From contig OZ017803.1 of assembly GCA_963969395.1 (NCBI GenBank), positions 4,960,001 through 5,024,000 on the forward strand: a stretch of DNA of 64,000 nucleotides, read 5' to 3'. Numbering within the stretch: position 1 is the first letter of the stretch; each line of letters begins with the position of its first letter. Positions 1 to 12,720 of this stretch are shown here, in pieces. The notes below the pieces were generated by a model, which was not told the DNA's origin, did not search any database, and saw nothing but the letters and a program-made list of their open reading frames with translations. The translations under genes were made by a program, and so were the position numbers. This stretch comes from Pseudoscleropodium purum. Its lineage: Eukaryota; Streptophyta; Bryopsida; Hypnales; Brachytheciaceae.

Positions 1-1560
1 GAATGACAGAGAATCCTTTGACTATGTGAGATAGAAGTGCAACTATTCATCCTTGGAAAGGGGAGGTCTTTTTCAAAAGTTTGACTTCCAATGAATGCTT
101 TTGCAATTTTTTAAGCCTAGTGTATGATTCCCATGTACCCAAAAGGATGAATTCCATGTTCACCAGTCCATCCTTCAAGGGCAAATTGAACTGTTATAGA
201 TCTTTCTACCTTGCACATTTTTTTTGAAGCAACCTTCACCTATTGTCCAATTTGACTCTCCTGGAGAAGTGAGAACCGAATTCAATCCTTGCGAATCTTG
301 CACCACTTGTAAAGTGTGAGTCTGTTACGATTCATCACTGTCGAAGCCATGTTGGCAGCTGAAGAGCACTGCAAGGGTCACACACAGCATTGCCTCCCCA
401 TCAATCCTTTACGTTAAGCTTTTCGCCCAAAAGAAGAAGAAAGGACTCTTGTGGGGGTGGATCCCAAGGCAACCCTCAGCTACTGTAGGTTAGAATTTCC
501 AGGGAAAAAAATTTGATGCTTGGCTTCGCATTGATTCTTGCTGCAACACTCTAACTTTGGGATGTGATCATCACTGGTCATGGGACCCAGGCAGGTGCAC
601 AGCAAAGCTGTGGTCCATCTCCATTGTAAAATATGAAACCAGTACCGTAGTTTCATTTGTTTTGAAAAAAACCAAAAAGAAAAAGAAAAAAGAAACAGTA
701 CCATAGGCTAATAAACCATTTGTGCTGATTTGTCAAAAAAGCCTGGAAGATCTCACAAACTGGGACCCCAGCTTTGGGGAGGAGGATCCAAAAATGATCA
801 CACCCAGGGCGGCATTCTCGAGGTGCCTCAACTTTACTTCAGATAGTTGGGGAGAAGCTTAGATGGGGTGATGATCAAAATGGAACAACTACTCTCTTCA
901 CTCGATCAAGTGAGAGGACATTGTTGTGGACATATTCGCGATATTCGCGATATTGTCTCTCGGTCTTTGAGAATCTGCTTGCGCAATAGTATGCAATAGT
1001 GTCTTCTTTACACCATTCAATGGCAGCATATTTTGAGGGTTAAAATAGTATTGTTACTTTGACTGTAGTGTTGCAGTGAATACCATCATCTTATTGTGAC
1101 ATGTTAAAGCACTTGCACTCTTCCTCGGGATGAATGAAACACAAACCAAGATTCAATTTGGAAGGGAAACTTTGCTATATCATCCTTGCACTCAATGGAG
1201 GCCCAAGACTGGACATGTGTTGCACCCACATCTCTCTTGTGAGAGCATATGGCCTTCAATAAAGAGAGAGCTAATTTATGAGCTAAATTTCTTTGGTTGT
1301 GTGATAGATTCTCCTAAATCTAAGCTTCATAGAACAAACTTGCGGGCCTTCAACTATTTCAAGAGTTGTTTCATCAATTTTTGAAGGGCCCGTTCACTTT
1401 TAGACTATTGCAAAGTAATGGGTGAAGGATCTTTGACCCCTATATACAAGCTCTCCATATTTGGAACATGGGTGTGGATGCTCTTAGAGCTTTGTCACCG
1501 CTACTCTCTAAATGAGCCTAATACTATAAGAAAGTAAAAAAACTAAATTAAATAGCACCT
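1..1560. other. Intergenic, no gene recognised
   Basis: No reading frame here resembles a protein I know and no RNA gene is visible. A short tandem of a 9-base unit (ttcgcgata) lies near 935-955. The rest is unremarkable AT-rich sequence. Confidence 0.5.
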
Positions 1561-2660
1561 TATTATGGCCACTCCCAAACTAAATGAATACTTGACTTCA
1601 ACAAATTTGCTTCTAGGTTCTTCACATTTGGGGAGCCCAACTAGATGTGCTTTTTCACATTCAATATAGTTTTTGTCCAATTTGAAAAGTAATTTAAATA
1701 CATTTCAAGAATTTTGATCTTTCATGGATATTCTTAAATAGAAACATACTAAAAATTTGTGTTGACAAAAATAAAGTTGTCCGTCATGTAAAGCATCTCA
1801 CTTCACTTTATTCTCTCTTTCTAGAGCCCAAATAAATCTTGCTCATGCCTACTTACATTCCTTGATAGAAGTTGGATTTAGAACTTTTCAACAAAAAAAT
1901 CTAAAAAAGAAAAAGAATTAAAGCAAAATTTCTAGAACTTTGACCTCTCACCGACTTTCTTAAACAAAGGCATATTAAGAGTTGATGTTGACAAAATAGA
2001 ATAGTCTTTCATGTTGGACAATCCACTTCACCTTATTCACTCCTCAAGTCTAACCAAATCTTTTTCATGCCTGCTTACATTCCTTGATAGTAGTTGGACT
2101 TGGCACTTTTCAACAAGAAAATCTGAAAATGAAAATGAAAATTTTCAATTTTTACACTAGAAGAAACCCACGTTTGAGTTGATGGATTCTTTTAGACATC
2201 TAATGTAACAAGCTATGTTTTTATATCAACGATTACGTCCACCATAACATAAAGATGTTTTGGTGGATGAAATTGTTGACATAAGAATACGGCTTGTTAT
2301 ATTAGATGTCTAGGAAAATCCGTCAACTTAGGCACGAATTTTTTCTAGTATTAAGAATTTAGGCCTCTCACTGACATTCTTAAAGGGAGACATATTAAGA
2401 CCATATGTTGACAAAATGGAATTGTCTTTCATGTTGGACAATCCACCTCACTTTATTCTCCCTTTTGAAACTTGATCAAATCTTCTTTGCGTTTGATTAC
2501 ATTCTTTTGAGTTTATGTATTTGAATGTGGCTGGATTTGACGTTTTTCAACAAAAAAAATAAAAAGGTATTTCAAGAGTTTTGGCTTTTCACCAAGAATA
2601 AACGTTGACAAAAAATTGTCCCTCATGTAAGGAGCACAATAGAATCTACCTCATTTTATT
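1560..2660 (-). repeat. Reversed array of the 200-270 bp repeat unit
   Basis: Three to four diverged copies of one unit lie here. Anchors are the runs ttcaacaaaaaa near 1888, 2110 and 2548, each preceded by a stretch about Ca-ttacattccttgatagaagttgg type sequence. Read on the minus strand the unit matches the arrays at 8.6-16.4 kb (same order of a 'caaatccaac' anchor, 'ggaatgtaagtaggca', 'aataaagtgaag'). One unit is interrupted by a foldback element at 2156-2349; removing it restores normal unit spacing. No protein coding is evident. The identity of the parent sequence is unknown. Confidence 0.65.
2156..2349. mobile_element. Foldback MITE-like element, about 194 bp
   Basis: The two halves are near-complementary along almost their whole length. 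The left arm starts actagaagaaac and includes ttagacatctaatgtaacaa; the right arm includes ttgttatattagatgtcta and ends ttttttctagt. It lies inside one unit of a repeat array and splits it, as expected for a transposed insertion. It has no coding capacity. The superfamily is unclear and I could not define a target-site duplication with certainty. Confidence 0.6.
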
Positions 2661-4060
2661 CTTATATTAATACCTAGATTCACTTTAGATTGGGAAAATC
2701 CATATCTAATTTGTTAAAAATATTTTGTTGTTAATAGGATTTGGCAATCCCATGGTGGCGATACTCTTTCACTAAGTATAAGTCAACACATAGCAATGGT
2801 ATTGGATTCCTTCTTATCCAAACTTTGTGCTAGTTGATTTGATTATATTATTTCAATCAAAATAAAGGTGAAAATTAAATTTTCTTTCTTCCAATCAACT
2901 TGTAAAGTTAATTTTCTTAAACTAAATTTAAGAAACAAAAAAAAAATATGACTAAGTTTCTTGTAGGTTAATTAACCTTGAAATTTGCCTCAAGGGAAAA
3001 TGTGATTTATGAATTATTTTAGATAAACAATACTAGACCAAGGATTGAGATCATTCGTCTAATTTCTTTAGGAAAATTTCTCAGAATGTATTTGTTGTTG
3101 GAAATGGATTGTGATCATTTATTCAATTTTTTTTTGAGAATTCTTGGAGTACTTTGGAGTGGGCAATGATGGAAAATATAGTTTTGAAGAATGATTGATT
3201 TTTCTATTGAATAAGATGCTTAATCCACATATTACAAAAGATACTTTTCTTGTATATTTTGTCAACTTCTAGTTCCTTGTTCTTGATCTAAATTTTAGCC
3301 ATAGAAAGAATCTTTTGAAAATTGGAGTTCAACTATTGAAATGGAGGTTTTTTAAGTTTAATTTCTATTCTAAATTGGAAATATTAAAAATTCCTAAAAT
3401 TAAATATTCTTTTGCAAATTTGAACATTTGTCCTACAATGACAGTATTTTCTAATTTTCTAATTGCAGAATTATACAATATGGTGATATACACTATATAC
3501 TGTACCTAACCATGGCCTACTAACTTTGTAATCTTAGAATTCTACGATATGATGTTATACAAATATTAGAAAATGTGTGTAACCATAGGCTACTACTTTC
3601 TAATTTAGAATTATAAAAAATGGTATTATATACTATATAATGCGCCTATAATGGAAAATTTCATATTTCTTGAGTACATTTTAATCCCTAAAATTCTTTC
3701 ATGTTTTAGAGTCCCAATACTAATCTCAAAAGAAATGCAAAAAATCTTCATCTATATTTATTTTTGAACAAATCTAACTACAAGATCTTTGAGTTAACTT
3801 ATTAGAGTACACCCTTTAAAAATTTTAGAATAAGAAACCTTACCAACTACAAGATTGTGATGCTTGGATTTCAAAAAGAAATATTTTCAACTCTTCCTAA
3901 ATGGTTAGGTTTCATCTTTCAAACTTTTTACACAAATATATGTAGATCTTACAACTTGCACCTCTCCCAAATATATCGAAGAAATGAGTTGGAAATACAT
4001 ATAACAAATTTCAACAAAAAAAAGTACACAATGATTTAAAACACTAAATTGTTAAAAATT
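2660..4060. other. AT-rich intergenic sequence
   Basis: Very AT-rich sequence with only short chance reading frames. A short phrase around 3470-3500 (tatggtgatatacactatata) recurs in altered form near 3545 and 3615, which suggests an old roughly 70 bp duplication. Nothing else is supportable. Confidence 0.4.
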
Positions 4061-5560
4061 TAGTTGTAGAATTGAAAAATGTCAATTGTAACAACCCTAA
4101 TGTTGTAACAAACTATCTACATTCTATGATTTTATTTTATTTCCAAAATATTGAAAATTGAGTTTAATAAAGGACTTCAAATTTTATTTTAGAATAAAAA
4201 TTCCAAAATTTCTTGTTGAACTAAAACTCCTCTTAACTTTCATCTCGTGAATCAAAATGGAATGGTTCAAAACTTTTTGCATACATATAAATCTAAAAAA
4301 CTATTTTCAAATTTATATTTTTTAACCCCTAAAGTTCCTTGACTATCCCTTCAACAAAAACGATCAAAAACTATCATTTTTAATACACACACCCCAAAAA
4401 AATTTTAAACATTTTTGGACACATTCAATAGTAGGATTTTGTAGTATGATAATTTGGAAATTTGTGGAAAAAATTTCAGAAATTTCCACCATGTAGATTG
4501 CAAGATATTAGCACTTCAATTGACAAAAAGCCCTTTTGGGGCCCTTCAAAAAAGTGGGCAACTGCACTTTACAAGGTCACATTTGTATGAAAAAATTTCC
4601 AAAATGGTTTCAACTCTTTGAATTAATTCTTCAAGGCAAGTTGGCTAAACGCATGAAAATTTTGAGATCATTTGAAATTGTACAATATATAGGAAAAAGA
4701 TAGTAAGTAGAAAGAAGCAGAGAATGAATCAAAATACTAAATTGTTAATAATTTAGTTATGGAATTGAAAAATGACAATTGTAATGTTTGTCATGTTGTA
4801 ATAAACAATCTTCACCTAATATTTTTATTCTTTTCCCAAAATATTGAAAATTGAGTTCCATAAAAGACTTCAAAGTTTATTTTGGAGTAGGGAATCCATG
4901 ATCACCCACAAACTAAAACACCTCATAACTTTTGATTTATTGATCAAAATGGAATGATTCAAAGTTTTCTATGTATATATAAATCTTAAAAACCAATTTC
5001 AAATTTCGCATTTTGAAAAATTGATTTTTTCAAATCTCCTTGGACTACCCGAGTTGAGAAACAAACTACATATTAGGCCATAACTTTTGACTCATATTTC
5101 CAAATGTCTTGAATTTGTGCACATGAAAGATATTCCTTGTCCACACCTTCTATTAAAATTTGGGCCAAAAATATAGAAATCTCCGCTCACATGCACTTGC
5201 CTAAGAAAATTATGTTGCCAAAAAATGCACCTTGGTCCTTTGGGGGTTAAAAGAGTGTTTTTTTCTTTAGCACTTGATTGCCCAAGCCCCAAACGAAACT
5301 ATGTATCATACAATGACTTTTGAATCATGTAGTCAAAAGTGATGAAAATTGTTGCAAGTTAAAACTATTCCTTGAACACATGTTGTGTGAAAATTTCAAA
5401 AGAAAAAAATGATAAATTCCATTAGTAAATGGATGACTAAAAACTCCATGTTGCCAAAAAAATGTTATTTAATTTTTAGGGGTTTAATTTGATATGAGTT
5501 TTTTTCACTTCTTCTTCAAATTTTATTGTAATTTCAAATCATTTCAAGAAGAATTTCAAA
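4060..5560 (-). repeat. About 1 kb dispersed repeat (R2), inverted copy plus partial tandem copy
   Basis: The reverse complement of about 4,330-5,560 follows 16,840-17,860 in the same order: a ggcaacatagcaattt-like stretch, a segment on ttttgatcaatgagtcaaaag, a segment reading ctttgaagtcctttatttta, and a cttactatttttttcctata stretch. The 4,060-4,330 part repeats the segment found at about 4,730-5,030, so the copy is preceded by a second partial copy with a spacing near 690 bp. Non-coding in all frames. It is probably an old transposable-element fragment, class unknown. Confidence 0.6.
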
Positions 5561-6569
5561 TTTTAATGTCTTATAGAAGACACATGGTTTCATCTTTGAA
5601 AAGAAAAAAAAATTATTTTTAATATATGAAGGGTTTTTAAGTTTGATTGGTCATTTTTGCAATTCTACAAGGCTTTTGTAAAGCATATGAATTAAATGAT
5701 GGCACCCAATATTGAAAAATACTCTAACACTTGAAAAGGGGCAAGGGTTTGTTCTCGTATTTGAAACACACCAGTATTTAGAATTAAAAATATCATTAAG
5801 TTATTCTTCATAATCCAGTGATTCTCTACCAAATGTGTTCAATAGTCTACAACTTTGATTATGGTAGTAGAAAGTTTGTCTTGGAACACTAGGTTACATA
5901 GTGAGAGCATCATTCCAAATGCTCATTTGGGCATTTGGGTATCTAAATGCATCTTTGGAACTGTATTCTTGTACTCAAACTCCTTCATGATTTCATTTTG
6001 AGTAGTGCTCCATGAGAGCCTTTGGATTGTTTCATCTAAGTCTTTTCTTGGCATTTTCTTGACTAAAATGAGGTGTCTCTTTGCAATTGAATTTGTGTGT
6101 CATGTGATCTTCCATGTGGGGAATAGTGAAAGCATACCCAGATAGATTAAAGTCAATCCCCAAAATAAGATTCAACATTTGTCTTCTTAATGTGAACTTT
6201 GGTATGATTCTTGTTGGCCCCAAGCTCACTCTTCATCTTCCTGCTGTGACTGCTGGGCCTGAGTACTTCACTTACTGCAATGCTCTTCTGATGCTCAAGA
6301 GTACAAACACATGATGCCATCTCCACTTCAATTGAATTGACTTGACTTTGTCGCCCAATTTTTTTCTTGGAAGCTTGAGCCCAGAATGCACGCACAACAC
6401 GCTGAAGAGAGAGTCCCACCTTTGGACAGCTTTCTACTCAACCGTACAGGCAAGGGCTGCCCAGATGCCACTGCAAAGATGCCAAGCTTGCTCAGAAATC
6501 CAGGTATGTAAGCAGACCATGGTCCCTCAATTGTTGCGATAGAATGTGGACATCCACTGGCACCAAGTC

Positions 6570-6624
6570 TGCTGCTGCTGCTTCTGTGGCTGTGGCTGTG
6601 GCTGTGGCTGTGGTTGTGGCTGTG
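6570..6624. repeat. Microsatellite, GCT then GTGGCT units
   Basis: Four GCT triplets are followed by about six copies of a GTGGCT hexamer with one variant (GTGGTT). On the minus strand one frame reads as a Pro-Gln repeat followed by glutamines, but the frame is not part of a recognisable gene. Confidence 0.85.
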
Positions 6625-7469
6625 TAGAAGATGGTGACAAGGGACAGGCTGAACTTATTAACTGACTTGGCAAGCAAAGATAAGAACTAGAAAACAAGAT
6701 ATTATATCATGTCTGGTTGAGTCATCTCAGGCACTTGCTGGTTTCTCAGGATAAGGTGCAGCTAGGGTTTGCCAGGGTTTTCAGAAATGATGGGTAAAAG
6801 TTCTTCTGGAGTTCTGGCCTGATGAGACTTCCAAAGCTTTTCTCACCAAACGACAGACAACAACAACATATGAGATGAGTTGTGATGGGGAAAAACTGAA
6901 GGCTGCAGAATGGGCACTGTCTGCTGCAATGCGAAATTACGTGCATCAGAGATCTTGCAGTAATGATTTCAAAGGTAAGGAAACTGAAATTGATCTTGAA
7001 GTCTTCAGAGGCATCAAAATGTTCATGAGTGTAACTTACATACATGATGAGTGTTCATCAAATTAGAGCTCTCATTGAATGGAAGTAGCATTATGAGTTT
7101 TGCATTATGCTCGGGTTCTCAGACAGAAAAACAACAACATGATAAATCTGCATTGACGACTTAGCATAATGGGTTCAGTGGAAGGAAGAAGAAATGGAGG
7201 TACTCCAATATTCCATGTTCATGGATCACTGCAGTCGATTGATTTATATTATGAAGCCAAGCTTCTGTACCTTCAATAAAGCTCTGCTGGAAAAATGTTT
7301 TCCCACTTTGAGCTCCAAATTAATGGTGATTTATGTATGAAAATGGCAATGAAGTAAGCAAGGTGTGAATCCAGGCAGACCTGGGAAAGATGCTTTGCTG
7401 TCCAAGACAGGATTTCTCAATCCTCTTGGTTGAATACGTCTCCAACACTAGACCTAGCCTGTCCTCTTC

Positions 7470-8025
7470 ATGAAATAATTACTCACTCAGGTCTTGAAAA
7501 TTTCTCACCAGTAGTCCATAAATACACAAGAATATTGAAAAAGAAAAATTCTGTTGAAATTATCCAACCCACATTAAAAAAAATCTCAAAATTGCTTGTG
7601 TCATTGAATGTACTGCAAGTTGCTGCATCAACATCAACCTCTTGTTGAGGATAGTTTTCATATTGAGAGGGAGGGGGCACATGTGAGCAGAGTTCTTGCT
7701 AGCTACTGGTAGTCCAGACGAATGAATGAATCATCTCAGGCCTTGGAATTTTGCCTACCCATCATAGGTAATGAATAAATGCACATGAATATTGAAAAAA
7801 CAAAACAAAACCCAATCTTTATTCCAAATTATTCAACCCCCAAACACACACAACTGAAAAACACAAAAAATAGTCCCAAAATTCTCGAAATCATTCATGT
7901 CACTGTGTTGCAAGTTGCAGCGTCCACATCAACCTCTGTTGATTGAGGCTACTTTTCCACATGGGGAGGGTAAGTAAGTATGCATGTGAGCTGCGTTGTT
8001 GTTGTTGTTGTTGCTAGCATAGACC
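7470..8025. repeat. Tandem duplication of a 250-295 bp segment
   Basis: Two diverged copies in direct orientation start near 7,472 and 7,722. Both hold in order: ctcaggtcttgaaaattt / ctcaggccttggaatttt, a run with aatattgaaaaa, and aagttgctgcatcaacatc / aagttgcagcgtccacatc. The second copy ends in a (GTT)n stretch at 7,993-8,015. No function is visible. Confidence 0.65.
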
Positions 8026-8619
8026 ATGTCGTGTGAAGAGATCAGTTGCAAGGTCATGGCTCAGTCATGGCCTCATGGGCCGGATTGTGAGTTGTGACTC
8101 TTCCTTGTGGCTCGACCGTAGAATTGAAATGAAACCAGTAAGTATTGTTCGTACTTTGTGCCACGCAGCTGAGTTAGCAGGACACCCAAACTGATCGGCT
8201 GAACTGATCTTTTTACAGATATTGACTGAGATATGTGCGCTCTGGCACAGCAATCGTTGGATGGAGATATGATGCCAGACTGACTCCTTCCCCCGTGTGC
8301 CCCAGGACATGCATTATGCTCATTAGCTTTAGTGTAGCTGCAATCTTCCAAAGGACTCACAAACCCTAAACCTGCACCTGTCCGTTATTGCAAACTCACT
8401 GAAACTTGATCTCAAAAACAGCACTATCATCAACAAATGAGTTATGCCCACTGCCAGGAAGTGAGTTAAGCTTAATAAGTGACCAAGTTTAGTCTAGTGG
8501 TTGTTGTTTTTTCAGGTCTTCGGGGAAGGTTATAATAAGGTGGGTATCCCCAGAACTGCCACTTTTTGCCACTCTGTGACTAGTTACTTTTACAAGACTG
8601 GTCAAATTTCAATTGATTT

Positions 8620-10690
8620 TCTTGTTTAGAATTGAAGTGAGGTTCCAACGCACCAAAGAATGCGACAATTGGATACCGTATGCAAAAGTTAGGAAAGAAC
8701 AAAGTTTGGTTCTAAAAAGAATTTCTTCCGTATATTTAGGTACATAATTGATTTTGGAGATGTACACAAAGTGAAGATGACAATTTAGGGTTAGTGGCAC
8801 ATTTAGAAAGGGCCCACCATATATGAATTTCTTTTGTTTAATTTTAGTTTAGTTTTGGATGAATGGTTGTAGTTGTCTTGCTTTAGCCAAATTCAAAGGT
8901 TAATTATGTGACAAGAAGCTTAATCATATCTTTGATGATGTGTTAATTTTGCTCATGGATATTAAACTTTGCAAGTTGATTGGATAACAATCTCTTTAAT
9001 TTTCACCTTTGGTTTGATTATATGAATGTTATCAATCAATTAGTACAAAGTTTGGATAAGAAAGGAACTCAATACCATTGTTTATATGTTGGTCCATAAT
9101 TCATGTAAAAGTATTGCTAAGTAACATTCTTAACAAGTTATACCAAGGTCCCGCTTAACCTAAAGTGCATCTAGATATCAAGAAGAAAATAAAGTGAGGT
9201 GGGCTCAATTATGTGCCTTGCATGAGACACAATTATTTGGTTGATGTTTATTCTTGGTATGCAAGTAGTTCTCTTGATATCAATAATCTCTTGTTAAGAA
9301 TGTTGGTGAAACCTATTCAAATTCATTTTTATTTATTTATTTTAATTGTTCAAAAATTTCAAATCCAACCAAACTAAAGATAGAATCTACTAGGAATGTA
9401 AATAGACATGAGGAAGATTTTATCAGATTGCCAAAGCGGTGAAAATAAGGTGAAGTGAACAATTCTTTCTTGTCAACATTCTCTTAGGACCTACAGTCTC
9501 TACTTAAGAATGTCGTTGAAAGGCCCAAATTCTTGGATCTGCTCCAATTCCTTCTCATATTTAGGTTTTCTTATTCAAAAATATCAAATCACACCAACCT
9601 AGCAATTCAAATGCTAGAGAATGTAAATAGGCATAGGAAAATTTTGACAAGCTACAAAAGATTATTTTAAAACCCATATTCTCTATTTAAGAATGTTGGT
9701 GCAAGGCTCAAATTCTTGAAATGTGCTCAAATTCCTTTTTCATCTTTAGATTTTCTTGTTCAAAAACATTAAATCACACCAACCCAACAATTCAAATAGT
9801 AGGGAATGTAAGTAGGCCTAGGAAGATTTTGACAAGCGCAAAAGGTGTCAATGTTCTTTTGGTACCTATAGGACTTTTTATTTAAGAATGTCACTGCAAG
9901 GCCTAAACTTTTTGACATTTACTCAAATTTCTTTTCTTTATTATAATTTTTTGTTCAAAAATGTCAAATCCATCCAAACCAAGGATTGAAGTGCTAGGAA
10001 TGTGAGTAGGCATAGGATGATTTTGATAGGCTCTAAAAGGTGAAAATAAGATGAAGGGAACAACTCTTTCTTGTCGACGTTCTTTTGGGATCCATAGTCT
10101 CAAATTAAGAATGTCAATGAAAGGTCCAAACTCTTGAAATGTGCTCAAATTCCTTTCTATTTCCAGATAATCTTATTAAAAAATGTCAAATCCAACAACA
10201 ACCACCCCATTATATTAATCCATGATAGAAATTACAAGGAATGTCAATAAGTATATGGAAGATTTGATCGGGCTTCCAAAAATGAGAATAAGGTGAAATG
10301 AACAATTCTTTTTTGTCAACATTTATTCTTGGTATATCTAGTTACAATTCTTTTGAGATCCATGATTTATATTTTAAAATGTTGGTGAAAGGCCAAAATT
10401 CTTGTAATCTATTCAAATTCTTCTTCATTTTTAGATTTATAAGTCAAAAATGCCAAATTCAACAATGACCAACCAATGTGCTCAAAGCCAAGCTTGGAAG
10501 CAAATTTGTTAAGGCCAATTGGTCATCCGTTCAAGCTAATGGTAGGTGGGATTGCTACATAGTGAACTTGTGAGCTTATTCACATACACACATGCACATG
10601 TGTATGTTGGAAGAAACAAAGTGGATTAAGGACCTATGAAAGTTGGTTAACCAATGATCGTTTATGAAGACATTTTTAGGGGTGTCAAAT
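8620..10690 (+). repeat. Higher-order repeat block A (six units plus head and tail)
   Basis: A head segment (8,629 onward, with gaggttccaacgcaccaaag) leads through a second segment (8,915-9,300) into six diverged units with 'caaaaatgtcaaatcc'-type anchors near 9,350, 9,574, 9,759, 9,954, 10,176 and 10,442. A tail at 10,555-10,690 contains gaagaaacaaagtggatt. The same head-units-tail order recurs in blocks B and C. No protein or structural RNA is recognised. Confidence 0.7.
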
Positions 10691-10699
10691 TTATCAAAA

Positions 10700-11440
10700 T
10701 GAAGGACATTGCTTTCCTCCTCAAAAAAGTACAAAAAACAATTAAAGTATAAAGGTACTAAAGCCATCCTTCTAAACATTGATTCAACTTTTCAAAGGGA
10801 TTGCATACATAGAAATATTTTTAGTCAAATTTCTATAGAAGATAAATAGAAGCTACATCTAACTCACTTTGATTTTAATCTTTTGAATACTAGTGGAATT
10901 AATTATGATTTTTTAATCAAATGGTATATAGCTCTAAGAGCTTCTTTGCCTTGAAGTCTTTATTATCAATTTATTGAAAAGTAAAAGAAATTCCAATTAT
11001 AAAAGCATATTTTTAAAGCACGAACAATTTTAGTATATACAATTGTAACAATAGGAAATAGTAGTAAAGAACAATATTCCACCCTTGATTCCACCCCATA
11101 GATCCATTCTTCAAAATAATACAAAAAATGACAAAAGATTAAGAAGGCCCATACAAACTATATTAATATTAGTTATAAGCTACTTTACATCTTCAAAAGA
11201 GGTAAAAAAACACCACTCTCATTTCAAGAACATGTATTACTATGACGTCATGCATGTAATTATTGTATTTCACAAAATATTATATATATAATTTAACCAT
11301 GTATACTTAAGGATCAAAATGTCAATTTCTACTACAGTTGATCCTCTTTGATTACTTTATAATTGGACATTCTTTTGTACCCTAATAATCTTCCTTTTTA
11401 TATACAAAGTTGATTGGATATTTTTCACATATGAAGTTTC
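10700..11440. other. AT-rich intergenic sequence
   Basis: No gene, RNA or clear repeat is visible in this stretch. Confidence 0.4.
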
Positions 11441-12075
11441 AATACCAACGCAAATAGTATAGTTGTCCCTCCACATGTAGTTGGCATGCCAAATGGTTGA
11501 ATATAGAAAGATGGACATATAGTAGTTGGCAAAACAAGAGGGTTTATGGACAAGTTTTTGAATCATTGTTAGTCAAACAAATAATGATATAAGACATTGA
11601 AAGAATCAATTTTGGTGTAGTTGTCCTCCCACATGCAATTGTCATGCCAAATGGTTGAATATGCAAGGAAGAATAGAGAGTAGTTGACAAAGACAACTGG
11701 CATTAACATGAGATGTTGAAAGAATCAATTTTAGTACACTTGTCCCTCCACATGTAGTTGCCATGCTAGATGGTTGAATACACAAGGAAAAAGAACATAG
11801 AGTAGTTGGCAAAAACAAGAGAGTTTATGGACATGTTAGTATTGAATCATTATTGGTTGTATAGGCATTGACGCGAGACATTGAAAGAATCAATTTTAGT
11901 ACGGTTGTCACCCTACATGCAATTGTTGTTTGAAATGGTTGAATACATAAGGAAAAAGGATATAGATTAGTTGGCAAAAAGAAGAGATTTTATGGACTTG
12001 TTAGTTTCAAATCACTATTGGTCGTATAGGCAATGGTATGAGGTGTTGAAAGAATCAATTTTTCTCTTGTGCTAA
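11440..12075 (+). repeat. Tandem array, about four units of 120-170 bp
   Basis: The phrase ttgtccctccacatgtagtt or a close variant occurs near 11,463, 11,620, 11,740 and 11,906. Each is followed by atggttgaatacacaagga-like sequence and by a stretch ending ttgaaagaatcaatttta. The short second spacing indicates an internal deletion in one unit. No coding potential is conserved between units. Confidence 0.75.
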
Positions 12076-12720
12076 TCTACTAATGAATCTAAATGGTTTG
12101 TTTTTGTGATCCTCCATGTGGGCATTCATGTAAAAGATTGACTAAATTCAAAATTACCCTCTTTCTCTTTCTCTCGTCTCTATCAACATAAATAGAGTAT
12201 GAATAAATTTTTAAACATACTATACTATTGTGCTATAAAATGTCGTTTCTTGAAAGTGAAAAAATGATGTGCTTTTCAAATGAATAAAAAAAATTCAAAA
12301 CTTGCTCAAATGAATAAAAAAATTGAATCATTTGGATGCAAGTTTTGAAATCCCAAGAAAAAAAAATTTGAATGTTGAAATCTAGGGTGCCTTAATTGGC
12401 AATTTTCCTTTTAGGGCAACAATTGAGTTGCAGATTATTATTATAAGTTCTTGAAAATGAAAAAATTTATCATTGATGGCTTGCACTTTTGGTTCTATGT
12501 ATTGCTTCTCCTTTCAATGGAAATTATCCATATGTGTCAAAAGAAAAATCTAGGGTGCCTTAAACTTGATTTATTGCATCCATTGTGTATTGAAACCAAC
12601 CATCTTTGGGGTAGGATACTCCATATTATGTATATTTTTTACAACTATTTCAAAAAATAAAGATTTGCATTATCATTATGACACAATCATTACACCAAAA
12701 TGATAATTGGAATAAAATTT
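12075..12720. other. AT-rich intergenic sequence
   Basis: There is a small direct duplication near 12,275-12,335 (caaatgaataaaaaaattca twice). No gene is supported. Confidence 0.4.

Larger units (their letters stand above)
5600..8620. other. Mixed intergenic DNA of higher GC, no gene supported
   Basis: This stretch is less AT-rich than its flanks and might hold decayed gene sequence. Reading frames such as 6,875-7,066 (+) and 6,492-6,677 (-) are short, lack recognisable domains and have no convincing splice partners. The only structures I can support are the microsatellites and the tandem duplication listed separately. Confidence 0.4.
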
